Shown here one piece after another: positions 53,522-62,689 of a stretch of 64,000 nt of DNA (position 1 is its first letter; every line of letters starts with the position of its first letter). The stretch is from Nocardioides cremeus (GTDB lineage: Bacteria; Actinomycetota; Actinomycetes; Propionibacteriales; Nocardioidaceae). The translations under genes were made by a program, and so were the position numbers. The stretch spans positions 1-64,000 of the forward strand of contig NZ_JAULSC010000008.1 of the NCBI RefSeq assembly GCF_030518195.1, given 5' to 3'. The notes beneath the pieces are model-generated. The model saw nothing but the letters and a program-made list of their open reading frames with translations. It did no database searches and had not been told where the DNA came from.

Positions 53522-54904
53522 CTAGACGAGGGTGCCGGCCTTGTCGAGGACCACGCGCAGCACCTGCTCCATCTCGTCGAAGTGCGACTGGTCGCAGATC
53601 AGCGGGGGAGCGAGCTGGACGACCGGGTCGCCGCGGTCGTCGGCGCGGCAGTAGAGGCCCTCGGCGAAGAGCTGCTTGGAGACGAAGCCGTAGAGCAGCC
53701 GCTCGCACTCCTCGTGGGTGAAGGACTCCTTGGTGGCCTTGTCCTTGACCAGCTCGATGCCGTAGAAGAACCCGTCGCCGCGCACGTCGCCGACGATGGG
53801 CAGGTCCTTGAGGCGCTCGAGGGTGGAGCGGAAGGCGCCCTCGTTGTCGCGGACGTGCTCGAGGACCTGCTCCTCCTCGAAGATCTGCAGGTTCTTCAGG
53901 CCCACCGCCGTGGAGACCGGGTGGCCGCCGAAGGTGTAGCCGTGGGCGAAGGATTCGGAGCCGTGCAGGAACGGCTCCATCAGCCGGTCGGAGGCGATCA
54001 TCGCGCCGAGCGGGGAGTAGCCGGAGGTCAGGCCCTTGGCGCAGGTGATCATGTCGGGCTGGTAGCCGTAGCGCTCGGCGCCGAACATGTGGCCGAGGCG
54101 GCCGAAGGCGCAGATCACCTCGTCGGAGACCAGCAGCACGTCGTGCTCGTCGCAGATCTCGCGGACCCGCTGGAAGTAGCCCGGGGGCGGCGGGAAGCAG
54201 CCGCCGGCGTTCTGCACCGGCTCGAGGAAGACCGCGGCGACGGTGTCGGCGCCCTCGTTCTCGATGGCGATCCCGACCTGGTCGGCGGCCCAGCGCCCGA
54301 AGGCCTCGGGGTCGCTGCCGTCGAGGAAGCCGCCGGTCATCTCGTCGGCGCGGTAGGCGTTGGTGTTGGGCACCCGGAAGGTCGAGGGCACCAGCGGCTC
54401 GAACTGGGCCTTGAGCCCCGGCAGCCCGGTGATCGACAGCGCGCCCTGGGTGGTGCCGTGGTAGGCGATGGCGCGGCTGATCACCTTGTGCTTCATCGGC
54501 TTGCCGGTGAGCTTGAAGTAGTTCTTGGCCAGCTTCCACGCGGTCTCGACCGCCTCGCCGCCGCCGCTGGTGAAGAAGACGCGGTTGAGGTCGCCGGGGG
54601 CCTTCTCGGCGATCTTGGCGGCGAGCTCGATGGCGGTGGGGTGCGCGTAGGACCACAACGGGTGGAAGGCCAGCTCGGAGGCCTGCTTGGCGGCCGTCTC
54701 GGCGAGGTCGGTGCGGCCGTGGCCGAGCTGGCTGACGAAGAGCCCGGCCAGGCCGTCGAGGTAGCGCCGGCCCTTGGCGTCCCAGATGTAGGCGCCCTCA
54801 CCCTTGACGATGATCGGGACGTCGGACTCGTCGTACTGCCCGTGGCGGGTGAAGTGCATCCACAGGTGGTCCTTGGCGGCCTGCTGCAGGTGGTCGTGGT
54901 CCAT
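53522..54904 (-). CDS. Class III omega-aminotransferase (putrescine/beta-alanine:pyruvate type)
   Basis: A 460-residue PLP enzyme. It shows the fold-type I core with FFTSGGGEAVETAWKLAKNY, DEVICAFGRLG and the PLP lysine Lys290 in CAKGLTSGYSPLG. It resembles SpuC-type putrescine:pyruvate and beta-alanine:pyruvate transaminases. Neighbouring mmsA argues for beta-alanine; the adjoining potDABC and patD argue for putrescine. Both are possible for one relaxed enzyme. The ATG at 54904 lies inside the palindrome CCATGGGCCCATGG. Divergent from an amidohydrolase gene across an operator-like region. Confidence 0.88.
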   Translation of the reverse strand: MDHDHLQQAAKDHLWMHFTRHGQYDESDVPIIVKGEGAYIWDAKGRRYLDGLAGLFVSQLGHGRTDLAETAAKQASELAFHPLWSYAHPTAIELAAKIAEKAPGDLNRVFFTSGGGEAVETAWKLAKNYFKLTGKPMKHKVISRAIAYHGTTQGALSITGLPGLKAQFEPLVPSTFRVPNTNAYRADEMTGGFLDGSDPEAFGRWAADQVGIAIENEGADTVAAVFLEPVQNAGGCFPPPPGYFQRVREICDEHDVLLVSDEVICAFGRLGHMFGAERYGYQPDMITCAKGLTSGYSPLGAMIASDRLMEPFLHGSESFAHGYTFGGHPVSTAVGLKNLQIFEEEQVLEHVRDNEGAFRSTLERLKDLPIVGDVRGDGFFYGIELVKDKATKESFTHEECERLLYGFVSKQLFAEGLYCRADDRGDPVVQLAPPLICDQSHFDEMEQVLRVVLDKAGTLV

Positions 54905-54940
54905 GGGCCCATGGTGCGCTGACCGAACGCACTTCTGCAA

Positions 54941-54983
54941 GCGAATCAGTGGTCATATCCTTTGGAGGACACTGAATCCGCAG
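54941..54983. promoter_or_regulatory. Inverted pair of ACTGAWTCCGC-like motifs in a divergent promoter
   Basis: GCGAATCAGT (54941-54950, the motif on the minus strand) and ACTGAATCCGCAG (54971-54983, plus strand) form an inverted repeat with starts 30 bases apart in an AT-richer stretch (GGTCATATCCTTTGGAGG between them). It lies between the divergent aminotransferase and amidohydrolase genes. Two further copies stand before patD. Confidence 0.55.
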
Positions 54984-55020
54984 TCAAACGCGGATCGGAG
55001 CGCTCTGATAGAAAGCGGTC

Positions 55021-56649
55021 ATGACGTCCACGGTGTTCCGCGACGGCACCCTCTTCGACGGCCACCGGTACGCCGGCCCTGCCGAGGTGCTCGTGACCGC
55101 GGGGCGGGTCGCGGCCGTGGCGACCGGTGGCGAGCGTGTCGAGGTGCCCCGGGGTGCGCGGGAGGTCGACCTGGCGGGCGGGCTGCTGGCGCCGGGCTTC
55201 GTCGACGCCCACGTGCACGCCGTGCAGGGCGGCCTCGAGCGCATCCGCTGCGACCTGAGCGAGCTGTCCACCCGCGAGGAGCACCTGGCCCGGGTCCACC
55301 GCTACGCCGCCGACCACCCCGAGCGGGAGTGGATCCTCGGCGGCGGCTGGTCGATGGCGGCCTTCCCCGGCGGCACCCCCGTCGCGGCCGACCTCGACCG
55401 CGTCGTGGGTGAGCGTCCGGTGCTGCTGCCCAACCGGGACCACCACGGCGCCTGGGTCAGCTCCCGCGCCCTCGAGCTGGCCGGCATCACCCGCGACACC
55501 CCCGACCCGCCGCACGGCCGGATCGAGCGCGACGCCGACGGGCGGCCGACCGGCACGCTGCACGAGGGGGCGATGGAGCTGGTGACCCGGCTGCTGCCGC
55601 CGGTCACCGACGCCGAGCTCGACGCCGCCCTGGTCGAGGGCCAGTCCTACCTGCACTCGCTGGGGGTCACCGGGTGGCAGGACGCCATCGTCGGCGCCTA
55701 CGCCGGCATGGACGACCCCGGGCCGACTTACCGGCGCGCCGCCGAGCGGGGCGCGTTGACCGGCCAGGTGGTCGGGGCGCTGTGGTGGGACCGCACCCGC
55801 GGCGTCGAGCAGGTGGGCGACCTGGTCGAGCGACGGGCGGCGTACACGCACGGGCGCTTCCGCGCCACCAGCGTCAAGATCATGCAGGACGGGGTGGCGG
55901 AGAACGCCACGGCCGCGCTCGGGGCGCCGTACCTCGACCGCTGCGGGCACGCCACCGCCGACGCCGGCCACTCGTTCCTGACGCCGCAGGCGCTGGCGGC
56001 GGCCGTGGCGGCCCTGGCGGCCGAGCGCTTCCAGGTGCACGTGCACGCGATCGGCGACCGTGGCGTGCGCGAGGTGCTCGACGCGTTCGAGGCGGCGGGC
56101 CCCGACGTCCACGACCTGCGCCACCACGTCGCCCACCTCCAGGTCGTGCACCCCGCCGACCTGCCCCGCTTCGCCGCTGCCGGTGTCGCGGCCAACATCC
56201 AGGCGCTGTGGGCCTGCCTCGACGACCAGATGGTCGACCTGACCCTGCCGTTCCTGGGCCCGGAGCGGGCCACCTGGCAGTACCCCTTCGGTGGGCTGCA
56301 CCGCGCCGGGGCGCGGCTGGTCGCGGGCAGCGACTGGCCGGTGTCGACCCCCGACCCCCTCGCGGCGCTCCACGTCGCGGTCAACCGGTGGGCGCTCGGT
56401 GAGCCCGGTCCCGCCGGCTCCGAGCCGTTCCTGCCCGAGCAGGCGCTCGACCTCACCACCGCGATGGCGGCGGCCACCTCCGGCAGCGCCTGGGTCTGCC
56501 ACCGCGACGACGCCGGCACGGTGCGTCCGGGCTCGGTCGCCGACCTGGTGGTGCTCGACCGGGACCCCTTCGCCGGTCCTCCCGCCGAGGTGGGCGCGTC
56601 CCGGGTGGTCTCGACCTGGGTCGACGGGGAGTCGGTCCACGGAGGATGA
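55021..56649 (+). CDS. Amidohydrolase family protein (YtcJ-like)
   Basis: A 542-residue metal-dependent hydrolase of the YtcJ branch of amidohydrolase family 3. It has a GLLAPGFVDAHVHAV metal site, VKIMQDGVAENATAAL, the histidine motifs VHVHAIGD and HHVAHLQVV, and the aspartate in VAGSDWPV. Such enzymes remove acyl groups from amides or hydrolyse N-acyl amines. Set among polyamine genes, a deacylation of N-acetyl-polyamines or related amides is a reasonable guess. No clear ribosome-binding site is seen. It ends in a hairpin at 56650. Confidence 0.82.
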   Translation: MTSTVFRDGTLFDGHRYAGPAEVLVTAGRVAAVATGGERVEVPRGAREVDLAGGLLAPGFVDAHVHAVQGGLERIRCDLSELSTREEHLARVHRYAADHPEREWILGGGWSMAAFPGGTPVAADLDRVVGERPVLLPNRDHHGAWVSSRALELAGITRDTPDPPHGRIERDADGRPTGTLHEGAMELVTRLLPPVTDAELDAALVEGQSYLHSLGVTGWQDAIVGAYAGMDDPGPTYRRAAERGALTGQVVGALWWDRTRGVEQVGDLVERRAAYTHGRFRATSVKIMQDGVAENATAALGAPYLDRCGHATADAGHSFLTPQALAAAVAALAAERFQVHVHAIGDRGVREVLDAFEAAGPDVHDLRHHVAHLQVVHPADLPRFAAAGVAANIQALWACLDDQMVDLTLPFLGPERATWQYPFGGLHRAGARLVAGSDWPVSTPDPLAALHVAVNRWALGEPGPAGSEPFLPEQALDLTTAMAAATSGSAWVCHRDDAGTVRPGSVADLVVLDRDPFAGPPAEVGASRVVSTWVDGESVHGG

Positions 56650-56669
56650 GACAGGCAGTTCTGCCTGTC
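56650..56669. terminator. Short perfect hairpin after the amidohydrolase gene
   Basis: GACAGGCAGTTCTGCCTGTC starts at the base after the TGA stop. Nine-base arms around TT make a compact palindrome, foldable as an 8-bp stem with a 4-base loop. It probably ends the amidohydrolase transcript. Confidence 0.6.
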
Positions 56670-56676
56670 CGCGACG

Positions 56677-56735
56677 ACTGATTCCGTGCCGATGAGCGAC
56701 AACCCCTACAGATTCCGCACCCGAGTCACTACAGT
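56677..56735 (+). promoter_or_regulatory. patD promoter: two direct ACTGAWTCCGC-like motifs and TACAGT box
   Basis: ACTGATTCCGTG (56677-56688) and ACAGATTCCGCAC (56708-56720) are direct repeats 31 bases apart and match the motif pair at 54941-54983. TACAGT (56730-56735) is six bases before the ATG at 56742, indicating a leaderless mRNA. The two motifs sit about 20 and 50 bases upstream of the box. Confidence 0.55.
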
Positions 56736-56741
56736 CCGACC

Positions 56742-58184
56742 ATGGCGGACACCACCTTCCAGAACGTGATCAACGGCCGGCTCGTCGACAGCGCGTCGGG
56801 GGCGACGTACGACGTCATCGACCCCACGACCGGCGAGGTCTACGCGCAGGCCCCGGCCTCGGGCCAGGAGGACGTCGACCGCGCGTACGCCGCCGCCGAC
56901 GCGGCCTTCGAGGGGTGGGGCTGGGGCAGCACCCCGCAGGACCGGGCCCGGGCGCTGCTGCGCATCGCCGACTCGATCGAGGAGCGGGTCGAGGAGATCA
57001 ACGCCGTCGAGTGCCGCGACACCGGCAAGCCGCTGGGGCTGACGATGGACGAGGAGATGCCCTACGCCAGCGACCACTTCCGCTTCTTCGCGGGGGCCGC
57101 GCGGGTGCTCGAGGGCCGCTCGGCGGGGGAGTACATGGCCGAGCACACCTCGTGGGTGCGCCGCGAGCCGATCGGGGTCGTGGGCCAGGTGACGCCGTGG
57201 AACTACCCGCTGCTGATGATGATCTGGAAGATCGCCCCGGCGCTGGCCGCGGGCAACACCGTGGTGCTCAAGCCCAGCGACACCACCCCGGCCTCCTCGA
57301 GCCTGCTGGCCGAGATCTGCCAGGAGCACCTGCCGCCGGGCGTGCTCAACGTCGTCTGCGGCGACCGCGACACCGGTCGCGCGCTGGTGGCGCACCCGAC
57401 CCCGCAGATGGTGGCCATCACCGGCTCGGTGCGCGCCGGCATGGAGGTCGCCGGCACCGCGGCCACCGACCTGAAGAAGGTGCACCTCGAGCTGGGCGGC
57501 AAGGCGCCGGTGATCGTCTTCGACGACGCCGACATCGCCAAGGCCGCCGAGGGCATCGCCGGCGCGGGGCTCTTCAACGCCGGCCAGGACTGCACCGCCG
57601 CGACCCGCGTGCTGGTCGCCCCCGGCATCCACGACGAGTTCGTCGCCGCGCTCGCCGAGGCGGCGCAGGGCATGCCCACCGGGATGCCCGACGCCGAGGG
57701 CGTCTACTACGGCCCGCTCAACAACGCGAACCAGCTGGCCCACGTCAGCGGGATGGTCGAGCGGCTGCCCGACCATGCCCGGATCGACACCGGCGGCACC
57801 CGCCAGGGCAGCCGCGGCTACTTCTACGAGCCCACCGTCGTCTCCGGGCTGCGCCAGGACGACGAGCAGGTGCAGACCGAGATCTTCGGCCCCGTGATGA
57901 CGGTGCAGAGGTTCAGCGACGAGGCCGAGGCGCTGCGCTGGGCCAACGGCGTGCAGTACGGCCTGGCCTCCAGCGTCTGGACCGCCGACCACGCCCGGGC
58001 CATGCGCGTCTCGCGGCGCCTCGACTTCGGCGCGGTGTGGATCAACACCCACATCCCCTTCGTCTCCGAGATGCCGCACGGCGGGTTCAAGCACTCCGGC
58101 TACGGCAAGGACCTGTCGATGTACGGCCTCGAGGACTACACGCGCATCAAGCACGTGATGTCCTACATCGGCGAGGACGGGTGA
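56742..58184 (+). CDS. patD: Gamma-aminobutyraldehyde dehydrogenase
   Basis: PatD oxidises 4-aminobutyraldehyde, the product of putrescine deamination, to GABA. The 480-residue aldehyde dehydrogenase has TPWNYPLLMMIWKIAPAL, the NAD-binding ITGSVRAGMEVA, the base in LELGGKAPVIVF and the nucleophile Cys284 in FNAGQDCTAATR. The NAGQDC form is typical of aminobutyraldehyde dehydrogenases. Its stop overlaps the next gene (GTGA). Together with the transaminases at 53522 and 61323 it gives a complete route from putrescine to succinate semialdehyde. A betaine-aldehyde role is less likely but not excluded. Confidence 0.88.
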   Translation: MADTTFQNVINGRLVDSASGATYDVIDPTTGEVYAQAPASGQEDVDRAYAAADAAFEGWGWGSTPQDRARALLRIADSIEERVEEINAVECRDTGKPLGLTMDEEMPYASDHFRFFAGAARVLEGRSAGEYMAEHTSWVRREPIGVVGQVTPWNYPLLMMIWKIAPALAAGNTVVLKPSDTTPASSSLLAEICQEHLPPGVLNVVCGDRDTGRALVAHPTPQMVAITGSVRAGMEVAGTAATDLKKVHLELGGKAPVIVFDDADIAKAAEGIAGAGLFNAGQDCTAATRVLVAPGIHDEFVAALAEAAQGMPTGMPDAEGVYYGPLNNANQLAHVSGMVERLPDHARIDTGGTRQGSRGYFYEPTVVSGLRQDDEQVQTEIFGPVMTVQRFSDEAEALRWANGVQYGLASSVWTADHARAMRVSRRLDFGAVWINTHIPFVSEMPHGGFKHSGYGKDLSMYGLEDYTRIKHVMSYIGEDG

Positions 58185-59416
58185 GCCACGCGATGCGGAT
58201 CCTGCTGGTCGGGGCTGGCGGCGTCGGCTCAGCCTTCTGCGCGATCGCCGCGCGCCGCGACTTCTTCGAGACCGTCGTCGTCAGCGACTACTCCCTCGAG
58301 CGCGCCGAGCGGGCCGCCGCGACCGACGAGCGGTACGCCGCCGCGCAGCTCGACGCCTCCTCGGCCGAGGCCGTCGCCGCGCTGTGCCGCGAGCACGCGA
58401 TCACCCACGTGATGAACGCCGTCGACCCGGTCTTCGACATGCCGGTCTTCGAGGGGGCGTTCGCGGCGGGTGCCGACTACCTCGACATGGCGATGTCGCT
58501 CTCGCGGCCGCACCCGGAGTCGCCGTACGAGAAGACGGGCGTGAAGCTGGGCGACGAGCAGTTCGCGGTCGCCGGTCACTGGGAGGACGCGGGCCGCCTG
58601 GCCCTGGTCGGCATCGGGGTCGAGCCCGGGCTCTCCGACGTCTTCGCCAGGTACGCCGCCGACCACCTCTTCAGCGAGATCGACGAGCTCGGCACCCGCG
58701 ACGGCGCCGACCTGGTGGTCACCGACGACGACGGCAACGAGGTGTTCGCGCCGTCGTTCTCGATGTGGACCACGATCGAGGAGTGCCTCAACCCACCGGT
58801 GGTGTGGGAGGACGGCGCCTGGCACACCACCGCGCCCTTCAGCGAGCCCGAGGTCTTCGACTTCCCCGAGGGCATCGGCCCGGTCGAGTGCGTCAACGTC
58901 GAGCACGAGGAGGTGCTGCTGATGCCGCGCTGGGTCGACTGCCGGCGCGCGACGTTCAAGTACGGCCTGGGCGAGGAGATGATCGGCATCCTCAAGGTGC
59001 TGCACCAGCTGGGGCTGGACTCCACCGAGCCCGTGCGCGTCAGGGCCGCCTCCGGCGGGCACTGCGAGGTGAGCCCGCGCGACGTCGTGGCCGCCGTGCT
59101 GCCCGACCCCGCGAGCATCGGGCCGCGGATGAGCGGCAGGACCTGCGCGGGGGTGTGGGTGACCGGGCGCGGCACCGACGGCGAGCCGCGCTCGACGTAC
59201 CTCTACCACGTGGTCGACAACGAGTGGACGATGCGCGAGTACGGCCACCAGTGCGTGGTCTGGCAGACCGCGATCAACCCCGTGGTCGCCCTCGAGCTGC
59301 TGGCCACCGGGGTCTGGAAGGGCGCCGGCGTGCTCGGGCCCGAGGCCTTCGACGCGGTGCCCTTCCTCGACCTGCTGGTCGCCTACGGCAGCCCGTGGGG
59401 GATCAAGGAGCTGTGA
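58181..59416 (+). CDS. Saccharopine dehydrogenase-like NAD(P)-dependent oxidoreductase
   Basis: A 411-residue protein with an N-terminal Rossmann fold (ILLVGAGGVGSAFCAIA) and the saccharopine-dehydrogenase C-terminal domain (GVEPGLSDVFARYAADHLF, then HCEVSPRDVVAAVL). Relatives reduce imines formed between an amine and an aldehyde, as in saccharopine, carboxynorspermidine and homospermidine synthesis or cleavage. The GTG start overlaps the patD stop, so its substrate probably involves an amine or semialdehyde of the same pathway. It is one of the least certain activities in the region. The 3' end overlaps the next gene tail-to-tail by 14 bases. Confidence 0.8.
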   Translation: MSHAMRILLVGAGGVGSAFCAIAARRDFFETVVVSDYSLERAERAAATDERYAAAQLDASSAEAVAALCREHAITHVMNAVDPVFDMPVFEGAFAAGADYLDMAMSLSRPHPESPYEKTGVKLGDEQFAVAGHWEDAGRLALVGIGVEPGLSDVFARYAADHLFSEIDELGTRDGADLVVTDDDGNEVFAPSFSMWTTIEECLNPPVVWEDGAWHTTAPFSEPEVFDFPEGIGPVECVNVEHEEVLLMPRWVDCRRATFKYGLGEEMIGILKVLHQLGLDSTEPVRVRAASGGHCEVSPRDVVAAVLPDPASIGPRMSGRTCAGVWVTGRGTDGEPRSTYLYHVVDNEWTMREYGHQCVVWQTAINPVVALELLATGVWKGAGVLGPEAFDAVPFLDLLVAYGSPWGIKEL

Positions 59417-61259
59417 GTGCTGAGGAGCGCTCGCCCGAGCGGCTCCCGACCGGCGTCTGGGGGGCGTCGGTCGGGAGCGGTGCCCGGTCGGTGCGTCCGG
59501 CGCGCAGGAACCGGCCGGTGCGCTCGCGCTGGAGCACGTCGGTCGGCGCGCCCTCGCGGAAGACCACCCGCCCGCCGACCATCACCAGCGGGACGGTCGC
59601 GTCGTTGCGGTTGACCATCCGCGAGAGGCCGTCGTACTGCTCGACGGGCGCCTCGGCGTAGTCCTCCAGCGAGTCGTCGAGGCGCGTGGGGTCGAGCACC
59701 AGCAGGTCGGCCCGGTCGCCCACGCGCAGGTGGCCGGCGTCGAGGTCGTACCAGTCGGCCAGCTCGCCGGTCAGCCGGTGCACGGCCTGCTCGGGGGTCA
59801 GGAACGGCCGCCCGGCCCGGTCGGCGTCGCGCACGTGCTTGAGCAGCCGCAGCCCGAAGTTGTAGAAGGCCATGTTGCGCAGGTGCGCGCCGGCGTCGGA
59901 GAAGCCCATCTGCACCCCCGGCGACTGCGCCATCCTGCGCAGCACCTTCGGGCGGTGGTTGGAGATGGTGGTGCGCCAGCGGATCGAGGTGCCGTGCTCG
60001 AGCACGAGGTCGAGGAAGGCGTCGACGGGGTGCACGCCGCCGCGCTCGACGCCGACCTGGCCGAACGACTTGCCGACCACCGAGGCGTCGGGGCAAGCCA
60101 CGATCTCGGCGTCGAAGAAGTCGCGGTGCCAGACCCGCGGGCCGTACTTGGAGTCGTAGTCCTTGCGGAAGCGCCGGCGGTAGTCCTCGTCGCGCAGCAG
60201 CTCGTTGCGCGCGACCTCCTCGGCCAGGTGCAGCGCGGCCGCGCCGGAGCCGAACTCCTCGAAGATCACCAGGTCGATGCCGTCGGCGTAGACCTCGAAC
60301 GGCACCGGCAGGTGCTGCCAGCGGAAGTCGGCGCCGGCGCGGTTGACCGCCCCGGACAGCCCGCGCATCAGGTGGATGATGAAGGGGATCGCCTTGATGT
60401 CGGCGGCCGAGAGCAGGCTGGTCCTGAGCGGCGCCCGGCCGCGGCCGCCACGGCCCCAGCCGATCGAGTGCAGCGCCTGCAGCAGGATGGTGTGCGGGTG
60501 CGAGGCGTCGGGCCCGGCCTGCAGGGCGCGGCCACGCCGGCGCAGGACCTCGCGCAGCCCGCGCATCTCGCGGCCCTTCGCGTACGTCGACGGCAGGGTG
60601 CGCGAGCGGCAGGTGTCGCCGTCGAGCTTGTCGAAGAGCAGCTGCTGGGCCGACATCCCGACGAAGCCGGCGTCGAGCGCCTCGTCGAGCATCCGCTCCA
60701 TCCGGCCCTGCTCGAGGCGCGTGGGGCGCACCTCGGGCCGGGTGGCCCGGTCGAGGCCCATGGTGGCGGTGCGGATGTCGGAGTGGCCGATGAAGGCGGC
60801 GAGGTTGGGCCCCAGGGGGCGGGCCTCGAGGGCGGCGACGTACTCCTCGGCACACGACCAGTCCTTGGCGGCGCCGACCGAGCGGATCACGTGGCGGCGG
60901 GGGATCGCCTCGACCCGCCCGAAGAGGTCGCCGGCGTCGACCGGGTCGACGTGCACGGTGGAGAGCGAGCACGAGCCGATGAGGATGGTGGTGACGCCGT
61001 GGCGCAGCGACTCGGGCAGGTGCGGGTCGTCGAGCACCTCGACGTCGTAGTGCGTGTGGATGTCGACCATGCCCGGCAGCACCCAGTGGCCCGCGGCGTC
61101 GACGACCTCGGGGCAGCCGGTCTCGTCGAGCGGCTCCTCGCTGACCTCGACCACCACGCCGTCGCGGATGCCGAGGTGGCGCACCGCGGAGGGGGCGCCG
61201 GTGCCGTCGAACCAGCGGCCGCCGCGGACGATGGCGTCATACATCGGGAAGTGCGTCAT
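59403..61259 (-). CDS. N-acyl-D-amino-acid deacylase-like amidohydrolase
   Basis: A 618-residue amidohydrolase family 3 enzyme. It starts YDAIVRGGRWFDGTGAPS and has MVDIHTHYDVEV, GSCSLSTVHVDP and GMSAQQLLFD. Typical D-aminoacylases have about 480-530 residues, so this is a long form found in actinobacteria. The substrate may be an N-acyl amine rather than a D-amino acid. ATG at 61259 is used; a second ATG at 61244 (MYDAIV) is also possible. Divergent from gabT. An open frame continues upstream antisense to gabT without coding character and is ignored. Confidence 0.8.
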   Translation of the reverse strand: MTHFPMYDAIVRGGRWFDGTGAPSAVRHLGIRDGVVVEVSEEPLDETGCPEVVDAAGHWVLPGMVDIHTHYDVEVLDDPHLPESLRHGVTTILIGSCSLSTVHVDPVDAGDLFGRVEAIPRRHVIRSVGAAKDWSCAEEYVAALEARPLGPNLAAFIGHSDIRTATMGLDRATRPEVRPTRLEQGRMERMLDEALDAGFVGMSAQQLLFDKLDGDTCRSRTLPSTYAKGREMRGLREVLRRRGRALQAGPDASHPHTILLQALHSIGWGRGGRGRAPLRTSLLSAADIKAIPFIIHLMRGLSGAVNRAGADFRWQHLPVPFEVYADGIDLVIFEEFGSGAAALHLAEEVARNELLRDEDYRRRFRKDYDSKYGPRVWHRDFFDAEIVACPDASVVGKSFGQVGVERGGVHPVDAFLDLVLEHGTSIRWRTTISNHRPKVLRRMAQSPGVQMGFSDAGAHLRNMAFYNFGLRLLKHVRDADRAGRPFLTPEQAVHRLTGELADWYDLDAGHLRVGDRADLLVLDPTRLDDSLEDYAEAPVEQYDGLSRMVNRNDATVPLVMVGGRVVFREGAPTDVLQRERTGRFLRAGRTDRAPLPTDAPQTPVGSRSGERSSALTAP

Positions 61260-61310
61260 GTCTGAATGGTCGGGGCCGCGTCGCCGCTCGTCAACGGGTG
61301 CCCGGTCTCC

Positions 61311-61316
61311 TAGGGT
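61311..61316 (+). promoter_or_regulatory. Leaderless -10 box (TAGGGT) for gabT
   Basis: TAGGGT is followed by GTCCCC and the ATG at 61323, a six-base spacing with no ribosome-binding site. Confidence 0.6.
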
Positions 61317-61322
61317 GTCCCC

Positions 61323-62669
61323 ATGAACAGCACCCCGTCCGCCGGAGGACCCTCGCTGCCGCAGGTCCGCCGTCTGGTGACCGAGATCCCCGGACCTCTT
61401 TCCGTCAAGCACCTCGAGCGCAAGAAGTCCTTCGTCGCTGACGGTGTTGGCACCACGCTCCCGGTCTTCGTGGCCGCGGCCGGCGGGGGAGTGCTCGTCG
61501 ACGTCGACGGCAACTCGCTGATCGACCTCGGCTCGGGCATCGCGGTCACCTCGGTCGGCAACGCCGCGCCCGCGGTGGTGCGCAACGTGCACGCACAGGT
61601 CGACGCCTTCACCCACACCTGCTTCATGGTCACCCCCTACGAGGGGTACGTCGACGTCTGCGAGGCGCTGGCCCGGCTCACGCCCGGCGAGCACGCCAAG
61701 AAGTCGGCGCTGTTCAACTCCGGCGCCGAGGCGGTCGAGAACGCCGTCAAGATCGCCCGGGTCGCCACCGGTAAGGACGCGGTGGTCGTCTTCGACCACG
61801 CCTACCACGGCCGCACCAACCTCACGATGGCGATGACGGCCAAGAACATGCCCTACAAGCACGGCTTCGGCCCGTTCGCGGGCGAGGTCTACCGGGCGCC
61901 GGTCTCCTACCCGCTGCGCGACGGGCTCTCCGGCCCCGAGGCCGCCGCCCGCGCCATCGACGTCGTCGAGAAGCAGGTGGGCGCGACCAACCTGTCCTGC
62001 GTGGTGATCGAGCCGGTGCTGGGCGAGGGCGGCTTCGTCGTGCCCGCGCCGGGCTTCCTGCCCGCGCTGGCCGAGTGGTGCGCGGCCAACGACGTGCTGC
62101 TGGTCGCCGACGAGATCCAGTCGGGCTTCTGCCGCACCGGCGACTGGTTCGCCTGCGACGACGAGGGCGTCGTGCCCGACCTGGTCACCAGCGCCAAGGG
62201 CATCGCCGGCGGGCTCCCGCTCGCCGCGGTCACCGGCCGGGCCGAGCTGATGGACGCCGTGCACGCCGGCGGCCTGGGCGGCACCTACGGCGGCAACCCG
62301 ATCGCCTGCGCGGCCGCGCTCGGCGCGATCGAGGAGATGGAGAGCGGTGACCTCGCGGCGCGGGCCCGCGAGATCGAGGCCCTCGTACGCCGCCGGCTCG
62401 AGGCGCTGGCCGCCGAGCACCCGGTCGTGGCCGAGGTCCGCGGGCGCGGCGCGATGATGGCGATCGAGCTGTGCGAGCCGGGCACCACCACCCCCGACGC
62501 CGCTCGCGCCGCGGCAGCGGCGGCGTACTGCCACGCGCACGGGGTGGTCACCCTGACCTGCGGCACCTGGGGCAACGTCTTCCGGTTCCTGCCGCCGCTG
62601 ACGATCTCCGACGAGCTGCTCGAGGAGGCCTTCGACGTGGTCGCCGAGGCGTTCGCCGCCACCGCCTGA
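61323..62669 (+). CDS. gabT: 4-aminobutyrate aminotransferase
   Basis: GabT transfers the amino group of GABA to 2-oxoglutarate, giving succinate semialdehyde and glutamate. The 448-residue PLP enzyme has [35 protein letters not shown], the Asp of ADEIQSGF and the PLP lysine Lys292 in SAKGIAGG. It completes the putrescine-to-GABA route. A succinate-semialdehyde dehydrogenase gene is not in the window, though the aldehyde dehydrogenases nearby might serve. Confidence 0.94.
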   Translation: MNSTPSAGGPSLPQVRRLVTEIPGPLSVKHLERKKSFVADGVGTTLPVFVAAAGGGVLVDVDGNSLIDLGSGIAVTSVGNAAPAVVRNVHAQVDAFTHTCFMVTPYEGYVDVCEALARLTPGEHAKKSALFNSGAEAVENAVKIARVATGKDAVVVFDHAYHGRTNLTMAMTAKNMPYKHGFGPFAGEVYRAPVSYPLRDGLSGPEAAARAIDVVEKQVGATNLSCVVIEPVLGEGGFVVPAPGFLPALAEWCAANDVLLVADEIQSGFCRTGDWFACDDEGVVPDLVTSAKGIAGGLPLAAVTGRAELMDAVHAGGLGGTYGGNPIACAAALGAIEEMESGDLAARAREIEALVRRRLEALAAEHPVVAEVRGRGAMMAIELCEPGTTTPDAARAAAAAAYCHAHGVVTLTCGTWGNVFRFLPPLTISDELLEEAFDVVAEAFAATA

Positions 62670-62677
62670 GAGGCTGC

Positions 62678-62683
62678 GAGACT
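62678..62683 (+). promoter_or_regulatory. Leaderless -10 box (GAGACT) for dxr
   Basis: GAGACT is exactly six bases before the GTG at 62690, in the 20-base gap after gabT. This separates the housekeeping dxr-rseP pair from the catabolic genes. Confidence 0.5.
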
Positions 62684-62689
62684 GGCCCG

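Noticed and set aside
59403..62540. One continuous minus-strand frame of 1045 codons that would fuse a protein to the D-aminoacylase-like enzyme
   Set aside because: The upstream part is the antisense of gabT. The family N terminus (YDAIVRGGRWFDGTG) starts near 61259, which is the sensible start.
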